DNA of 42,227 nucleotides from assembly GCA_022564115.1 (NCBI GenBank), contig JADFMB010000002.1:17948-60174 (forward strand), in the 5' to 3' direction. Shown here piece by piece: positions 37,117-42,227 of this stretch (the first letter of the stretch is position 1; each line of letters begins with the position of its first letter). Below the pieces are notes generated by a model. The model was not told where the DNA came from, searched no databases, and saw only the letters and a list, made by a program, of their open reading frames with translations. The translations under genes were made by a program, and so were the position numbers. This stretch comes from Pseudomonadota bacterium (lineage in GTDB: Bacteria > Pseudomonadota > Alphaproteobacteria > Rhodospirillales > Casp-alpha2).

Positions 37117-37737
37117 CTAAAACTTCCGTTCCTGGATGGTGCCGTCGTCCATTCGTTTGAGCCGGATGTATTGGGCCAGGATGTGCATCAGGGACTGATG
37201 CGTGTCCTCGACGACACCGTAGTTGTCGCCTTCCACATGCAGGTTAACCGTCGCCAGCTTGGCCGACCGGCCGCCGTCGAAGCCGGTGAAGGCGATGATG
37301 TCGAGGCCCTTTTCCTTCGCCCACTCAGCGGCTCGGACGATGTTTTCCGAATCCCCGGACGACGAGATGGTCAACAACACGTCACCGTCCTCGGCCAGGG
37401 TCCGAAGCTGATAGACGAAAATATCGTCATAGGAGATATCGTTGGCGATGGCGGTGATTATCTCCATATTGGTCGAAAGCGACACTACCTTGGGCCTCAG
37501 GTCGGTGTCCGTCTGCCCGCCCTTGGAATGATCGCACACCAGGTGGTTCGAGATCGCCGCCGAGCCGCCGTTGCCGCAGACGTAAACCATCCCGCCCCTC
37601 TCATAGGCCGCGTCCAGGCACTTGAGCGCGGCCGCCAGCTTTTCCGCGTCCACCGAAGCGGCGGCGGCCTTGGTTTGGTCGAAATAGGCGCCGGCATATT
37701 CGGCGACGGAGGCGAATTTCTGGTCCGGAAAGGTCAT
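37117..37737 (-). CDS. SIS-domain sugar isomerase (phosphoheptose-isomerase GmhA-like)
   Basis: VYVCGNGGSAAISNHLVCDHSKGG, DVLLTISSSGDSENIVRAAEWAKEKGLDIIAFTGFDGG. Confidence 0.88.
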   Translation of the reverse strand: MTFPDQKFASVAEYAGAYFDQTKAAAASVDAEKLAAALKCLDAAYERGGMVYVCGNGGSAAISNHLVCDHSKGGQTDTDLRPKVVSLSTNMEIITAIANDISYDDIFVYQLRTLAEDGDVLLTISSSGDSENIVRAAEWAKEKGLDIIAFTGFDGGRSAKLATVNLHVEGDNYGVVEDTHQSLMHILAQYIRLKRMDDGTIQERKF

Positions 37738-37782
37738 GGCTGGATTGTCCGGTAAAACGGCTTTTGTTTCAACGCCGGCGGT

Positions 37783-39066
37783 TCAACGTCTGACGTCCGG
37801 CACCGTCGTCAACAACGCCAGGCCGATGGTTAAAAATACCAGGATCGTCGCCATGCCGGCGCGCTGGCTGGCGAACGCCACCGTCACCCAGGCCAGCACC
37901 GCCGGTCCCAGGAACGACGTCGCCTTGCCGGAAAGCGCGTAAAGCCCGAACATCTCGGTCGTCATCTCCGGCGGCGCCAGACGCGCCATCAAAGACCGGC
38001 TGGCCGCCTGCGCCGGGCCGACGAAGATGCCGAGGGGAAGTGCCACGGTCCAGAACAGGGCTTTTCCCTCAACCAACACCAGCGCCGTTCCCAAGACCAA
38101 TAGCCCGCCAACGGCGATCATGATGGTGCGTTTCGGCCCGATCCAGTCATCGACCCAGGCGAACGCCGCGGCCCCCAGGCCGGCGGTAAGGTTGATGGCG
38201 ATGCCGAACAGGATCAACTCCGAGAAATCCATGCCGAAGGTGCCGGCGGCATAGATACCGCCGAAGGCGAAAAGCGTGTTCAGTCCCTCGGCGTACATCA
38301 TGTGGGCGATCAGAAAGCGGACGATATGGGCGTAGTCGCGGACCCGGCGCAGGGTGTCGATGAGCGCCTCGAAGCCGCGGCGGAAGGATTCCTTGAGCCC
38401 GAACCCGCTGGACGGCGTGTCGGGGGTCCACAGGAACAAAGGCACCGCGAACACCGCCATCCACACCGCCACCAAGGGCCCCGTGGCGCGCAGGTGTTCG
38501 GCGCTATCCTTGTCCAATCCGAACAAGGGTGTCTCGGTCTGAACGAACGCCACCAGGGTCAGGGCCAAACATACGAGGCCGCCGGCGTATCCCAGCCCCC
38601 AGCCCCAGCCCGAAAGCCGCCCGATGCGGTCCTTGCCGACCAGGTCGGGCAGCATGGCGTTATAAAAAACCATTCCCATCTCGAAGGCGAAATTGGCCAG
38701 CGCCGCCAGCGTCAACGCCATGATCACGTAAGCCGCGTCCGGCTGGGCCAGCCACAACAGCGAAGACGCGCCGATACAAAGAAGGGTAAAGACGAACAGC
38801 CAGGGCTTGCGCCGGCCGCCATGGTCGGCGACGGCGCCGAAAAGGGGGCTCAACAGGGCGACCGCCAGCCCGGACAGGCTGATGGCATAGCCCCACTGGG
38901 ACGTACCGGTGATCTTGTCGGTGGCGATGGCCTCGGTGAAGTAGGCGGAAAAGACGAAGGTAGTGATGACCGTCGGGAACGCGGAGTTGGCCCAGTCATA
39001 GAGACACCAACTGAAAAGCCCGAGGGCCGGGGTCTTTCGGCTTTCCCCCCCGCTGGTCACGGTCAC
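37783..39066 (-). CDS. MFS transporter (UMF1/Atg22-like)
   Basis: LFSWCLYDWANSAFPTVITTFVFSAYFTEAIA, SPLFGAVADHGGRRKPWLFV, FVGPAQAASRSLMARLAP. Start assigned to GTG at 39066, overlapping the upstream TAG by one base; the longer ORF reads back into gdh. Confidence 0.85.
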   Translation of the reverse strand: MTVTSGGESRKTPALGLFSWCLYDWANSAFPTVITTFVFSAYFTEAIATDKITGTSQWGYAISLSGLAVALLSPLFGAVADHGGRRKPWLFVFTLLCIGASSLLWLAQPDAAYVIMALTLAALANFAFEMGMVFYNAMLPDLVGKDRIGRLSGWGWGLGYAGGLVCLALTLVAFVQTETPLFGLDKDSAEHLRATGPLVAVWMAVFAVPLFLWTPDTPSSGFGLKESFRRGFEALIDTLRRVRDYAHIVRFLIAHMMYAEGLNTLFAFGGIYAAGTFGMDFSELILFGIAINLTAGLGAAAFAWVDDWIGPKRTIMIAVGGLLVLGTALVLVEGKALFWTVALPLGIFVGPAQAASRSLMARLAPPEMTTEMFGLYALSGKATSFLGPAVLAWVTVAFASQRAGMATILVFLTIGLALLTTVPDVRR

Positions 39067-40976
39067 TAGCCCGGGCCGGCGTCCGTCATCGCCCTGAGCG
39101 AACGGCTGGCGACGGCGATCATCGAAATGTCGTTGATTTCCGTTGCCCATAGTTCGGCGAAAAGTCGGTCGGTGGATTCGACGGCATCCCGGTTTTTCTC
39201 GATCCAGGCTTGAATCGCCCTTTCTGCGTTCCCGCTGCCGCCGACGTCGATGACCTGTCTGGCCAAGGTCAGTTGATGGCCGTAGATTTCCTCGGTCAGC
39301 GCGGCTACGGCCAGGTTCTGCCAATGGCTTGTGGAGCCGATTTTATCCGCCGCCCCGCGAAGCCTGCCCAAATGGAAACGGGTGCCGATGGCGAAATAGG
39401 TCTTGGCCGCGTTGCCGACCGGCATCCGGCGCCTGTTGGCCAGCCTGACGATGTCACAGCCGGAATAAAGATTGACCAAGTTGGAAATCCTGAGCCCCAG
39501 GGTCTCGGGCACGCCCTTGCCGAGGTAGGGCTGGGCGCGCTTTTTTAAATCCCTCAGGTAATGGCCCGGCAACGATTCCCTGAGCCCTTCCGAAAGCTTG
39601 GTGATGCCGCCTTGAAATTCCTTGACGTGCCTGCCGATGTCCAGGCCCGGCTTGCCGTTGCGGAGGAACCACAGGGTCACCCATGCGACCAGATGGTTGA
39701 TGTCCAGAATCATGGCGGTTTGGATCGCTGTCGGCACCCGGTCGTCCAGCTTTTCGATCCCATCCCAAAGGTCACGGAGCTTGAATACCTCGCGGGCGAT
39801 GATATAGGCACGCGCGATGTCAGGCGCCGATTTACCGGTCTTTTCCATGAATTCCGGGATAAAGGTGCCGCCGACCCGGTTGATCATGGAATTGGTGACC
39901 CGGGTGGCGATGATTTCGCGGCTCAGCCGGTGGTGGCAAATTTCGCGATGGTACTTGATCCAGAGCGGCGTCGGGAAATACTGGACCAGGTCTTCCTCCA
40001 GCTTCGGGTCATCGGGTAGGTTGGATGCCAAAATCTCGTCGTAAAGCCAGATTTTCGCGTACGACATCACGATCGCGATCTCCGGCCGGGTCAGGCCCTG
40101 TTTCGCCTTTTCCCGCTCGTCCAGGGTTTCGTCATTGGGCAGGAATTCGACCTCCCGGTCCAGCCGGCCCATCCGTTCCAGCGTCCGCATCAGGCGGGTC
40201 TGGTTGTCCAGGGCCTGGGACCCCTTGGCCTGGATCATGGTCATAGCCTGGGTCTGAAGGTAGTTGTGACGCAGGACCAGACTTCCGACCTCTTTGGTCA
40301 TCGAGGCCAGCAGCTTGTTGCGCTGGGCTGCCGAAAGACGGCCCTTGGCAACGACCGAATCGATCAGAATCTTGATGTTGACCTCGTGGTCCGAGCAGTC
40401 GACCCCGGCCGAGTTGTCGATGGAATCGGTGTTCAGGCGCCCGCCCCGAAGCGCGTATTCGATGCGCCCCAATTGCGTCGCGCCCAGGTTGGCGCCCTCG
40501 CCGAGGACCTTGCAGCGAATTTCGGCGCCGTTGACGCGGATGGTATCGTTGGCGCGGTCGCCGACGTCGAGGTCGGATTCGGAAGACGCCTTGATGTAGG
40601 TGCCAATGCCACCGAACCACATAAGGTCGACTTGCGCTTTCAGCATATAACTCAACAGCTCGTTCGGCGTTACCTGATCCTTGGGGACCTCGAAAAGGGC
40701 GCGTACTTCCGGAGACAAACGCAGGGACTTGGCGCTCCGCTCATAGATCGCGCCGCCCGGCGAAATCAGTTTTTTGTCGTAATCGGTCCAGGCCGAGCGC
40801 GGCAACCTGAACAGCCGCTTGCGTTCGGCCAGGCTCTTTGCCGGGTCGGGATCGGGATCGACGAAGATATGCAGGTGATTGAAGGCGCCGATCAGCTTGA
40901 TGTGTTTCGACAGCAGCATGCCGTTGCCGAAAACGTCGCCGGACATATCGCCGACGCCGACGACGGTGAAGTCCTC
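39066..40976 (-). CDS. NAD-specific glutamate dehydrogenase (large, ~180-kDa class), C-terminal part only
   Basis: EDFTVVGVGDMSGDVFGNGMLLSKHIKLIGAFNHLHIFVDPDPDPAKS, MLKAQVDLMWFGGIGTYIKAS, VLGEGANLGATQLGRIEYALRGGRLNTDSIDNSAGVDCSDHEVNIKIL. The N-terminal portion is absent; the ORF continues into unrelated sequence. Confidence 0.9.
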   Translation of the reverse strand, partial: EDFTVVGVGDMSGDVFGNGMLLSKHIKLIGAFNHLHIFVDPDPDPAKSLAERKRLFRLPRSAWTDYDKKLISPGGAIYERSAKSLRLSPEVRALFEVPKDQVTPNELLSYMLKAQVDLMWFGGIGTYIKASSESDLDVGDRANDTIRVNGAEIRCKVLGEGANLGATQLGRIEYALRGGRLNTDSIDNSAGVDCSDHEVNIKILIDSVVAKGRLSAAQRNKLLASMTKEVGSLVLRHNYLQTQAMTMIQAKGSQALDNQTRLMRTLERMGRLDREVEFLPNDETLDEREKAKQGLTRPEIAIVMSYAKIWLYDEILASNLPDDPKLEEDLVQYFPTPLWIKYHREICHHRLSREIIATRVTNSMINRVGGTFIPEFMEKTGKSAPDIARAYIIAREVFKLRDLWDGIEKLDDRVPTAIQTAMILDINHLVAWVTLWFLRNGKPGLDIGRHVKEFQGGITKLSEGLRESLPGHYLRDLKKRAQPYLGKGVPETLGLRISNLVNLYSGCDIVRLANRRRMPVGNAAKTYFAIGTRFHLGRLRGAADKIGSTSHWQNLAVAALTEEIYGHQLTLARQVIDVGGSGNAERAIQAWIEKNRDAVESTDRLFAELWATEINDISMIAVASRSLRAMTDAGPG

Positions 40977-41111
40977 ATTCTGGATGTTGGTAAATTGGTA
41001 GTCCGGATAACCCTTTAAAAGAATAAGGTATCGATAATAAATGGCGGTAAAATCATCGTCTATTATAGGGGAATCAATCTCACCAGTCAAAAACTGGCTC
41101 ACCATAAAGTT
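40977..41111 (-). other. Low-GC linker inside the chimeric ORF, no family recognised
   Basis: Encodes NFMVSQFLTGEIDSPIIDDDFTAIYYRYLILLKGYPDYQFTNIQN in frame; visibly AT-rich compared with both flanks. Confidence 0.5.
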
Positions 41112-41627
41112 GCGAATAAAATCCTTTGGCAACAACACTTTTGTTGTATTCCGATACACCTGAGGGAGGTGGCGCTTGACCCAGAGCACCTTGGGTGCGG
41201 TAAACCCAGTGAGCGCCAGGTTAAAGGTATAGCGGAGCAGCGCGGATCGTCCGCCCACCAACCGGGTGATCATGCTGCACTCCACCGCTGTACGCTGATC
41301 ACACCAGAGAAGGGCAGGCGTGAGGACCTGGCCCTGGGCACCCAGAAACACCGACCCATGCATCTGTCCAGTGAGCCCAACACCCTCAACTTCACGGGGT
41401 TTTGTATGGCTAGCCTGGAGCAGCCGACGGATGGCCCGCCGACAGGCCCCCCACCAGAGGCGGGGATCCTGTTGTGCCCATCCTGGCCGAGGCACATCTA
41501 GGGGATACGCCTCCGTGACGGCACCACGCACTTTCCCCACAGGGGAGAGCAGTAACGCCTTCAGCCCAGACGTGCCGACGTCAATACCTAATAGCAGCCT
41601 AGAGCCACGTTGTTTCACGTGAAACAT
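41112..41627 (-). CDS. Xylulokinase (FGGY family), N-terminal fragment
   Basis: LLLGIDVGTSGLKALLLSPVGKV, GWAQQDPRLWW, VGLTGQMHGSVFL, ALLWCDQRTAVEC, LALTGFTAPKVLWVKRHLPQVY..VLLPKDFIR; C-terminal part missing. Start at MFHVKQ (41627) or 41654. Confidence 0.85.
41611..41626. promoter_or_regulatory. parS: parS-like centromere site 1
   Basis: Perfect palindrome TGTTTCACGTGAAACA, matching the conserved chromosomal parS consensus. Confidence 0.85.
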
Positions 41628-41701
41628 CCTCCTTCCTGGCAGTGGTCCCCCCATGCGGAGAGGGCCATAAATCGCGCACTCCTGGAGCTGGCGCCGGTAA
41701 A

Positions 41702-41717
41702 CGTTTCACGTGAAACA
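41702..41717. promoter_or_regulatory. parS: parS-like centromere site 2
   Basis: CGTTTCACGTGAAACA: 15/16 match to site 1, with the core GTTTCACGTGAAAC intact. Confidence 0.8.
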
Positions 41718-41763
41718 TACTTGAATTCATGGACACCGTTCATTAATTATTATGTGCAAACCG

Positions 41764-41837
41764 TGGGCGGTACAGGACTCGAACCTGTGACCCCATCCAT
41801 GTCAAGGATGTACTCTAGCCAGCTGAGCTAACCGCCC
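41764..41837 (-). tRNA. tRNA-Val (anticodon GAC)
   Basis: Reverse complement GGGCGGTTAGCTCAGCTGGCTAGAGTACATCCTTGACATGGATGGGGTCACAGGTTCGAGTCCTGTACCGCCCA; loop TTGACAT; intact cloverleaf; CCA not encoded. Confidence 0.95.
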
Positions 41838-41862
41838 TTTTCTCTTGCCGAGCAAACCTCAA

Positions 41863-41934
41863 AGGCGGGAGTCGGAATCGAACCGACGTATAGCGGTTTT
41901 GCAGACCGCCGCCTTGCCTCTTGGCTATCCCGCC
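41863..41934 (-). tRNA. tRNA-Cys (anticodon GCA)
   Basis: Reverse complement GGCGGGATAGCCAAGAGGCAAGGCGGCGGTCTGCAAAACCGCTATACGTCGGTTCGATTCCGACTCCCGCCT; loop CTGCAAA; discriminator U. Confidence 0.95.
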
Positions 41935-41999
41935 AACCTGAAAATTCTAGCATGGGGGAGTGAACGGGGCGGGAAGCCGCCCAATCAATCTACGGTTGA

Positions 42000-42150
42000 C
42001 TACGGCTGGTTAAACTTAATTTCACCGTCTTTCTTGTCGGATTCTGCCACCTGAAAAAGATCCCGCTGCCGAAATCCAGCGACCCCAGCCACAAAGTTGG
42101 TAGGCACGGACTCGGTCGCAATGATGATGGCACCCCTTGTTTCGCGGTTA
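42000..42150 (-). CDS. C-terminal end of a LemA-like protein (partial)
   Basis: Reverse strand reads ...IIIATESVPTNFVAGVAGFRQRDLFQVAESDKKDGEIKFNQP*, resembling the LemA C-terminal pattern (PTNxxAGxxGF...F). 5' boundary uncertain. Confidence 0.45.
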
Positions 42151-42169
42151 CGCCTTTCGGCGCAATGGC

Positions 42170-42227
42170 CGAACGGAGTCGCCCTTCGACTCGCTTCGTT
42201 CGCTCAGGGCGACCCTGAGCTTGGTCG
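42170..42227. repeat. Dispersed-type palindromic repeat at the window edge
   Basis: CGCCCTTCGACTCGCTTCGTTCGCTCAGGGCG followed by GCTCAGG-GCGAC-CCTGAGC hairpin (42202-42220); the window ends inside it. Confidence 0.55.

Noticed and set aside
39066-41654. A novel bifunctional xylulokinase-glutamate dehydrogenase enzyme
   Set aside because: Both domains are truncated at the joins and separated by compositionally foreign sequence, so misassembly or gene-breaking recombination is more likely than a functional fusion.
1-42227. CRISPR array, toxin-antitoxin, phage or defence system
   Set aside because: No regularly spaced direct repeats, no Cas, integrase, terminase, transposase or recognisable defence-domain ORF seen by reading the sequence and the ORF track.

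Overview
The window is a GC-rich surface-polysaccharide (O-antigen/capsule/EPS-like) biosynthesis locus, alphaproteobacterium-like by gene content, spanning about 0.7-33.5 kb. It is followed by purH, an MBL-fold lactonase-like gene, an uncharacterised repeat protein, a GmhA-like SIS isomerase, an MFS transporter, and the C-terminal part of a large NAD-glutamate dehydrogenase. The main points of interest are: (i) a carbamoyltransferase / SxtJ-like / DUF5989-like triad, similar to SxtI and its neighbours, next to a divergent CMP-Kdo-synthetase-like gene and tailoring enzymes; (ii) a membrane-anchored protein (36072-37070) built from about eight degenerate ~38-aa 'P-x-D-V-Y' repeats; (iii) decayed SGNH-paralogue fragments and a 148-bp MITE-like element at the left end; (iv) a 40-aa microprotein absent from the ORF track and coupled to a GT-C-like gene; (v) a right end (after ~40.98 kb) that looks foreign or chimeric: an ORF joining a xylulokinase N-terminus, a low-GC linker and the NAD-GDH C-terminus, then two parS-like palindromes, tRNA-Val, tRNA-Cys and a terminal palindromic repeat. 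All family assignments come from reading motifs in the sequence; no database search was run.
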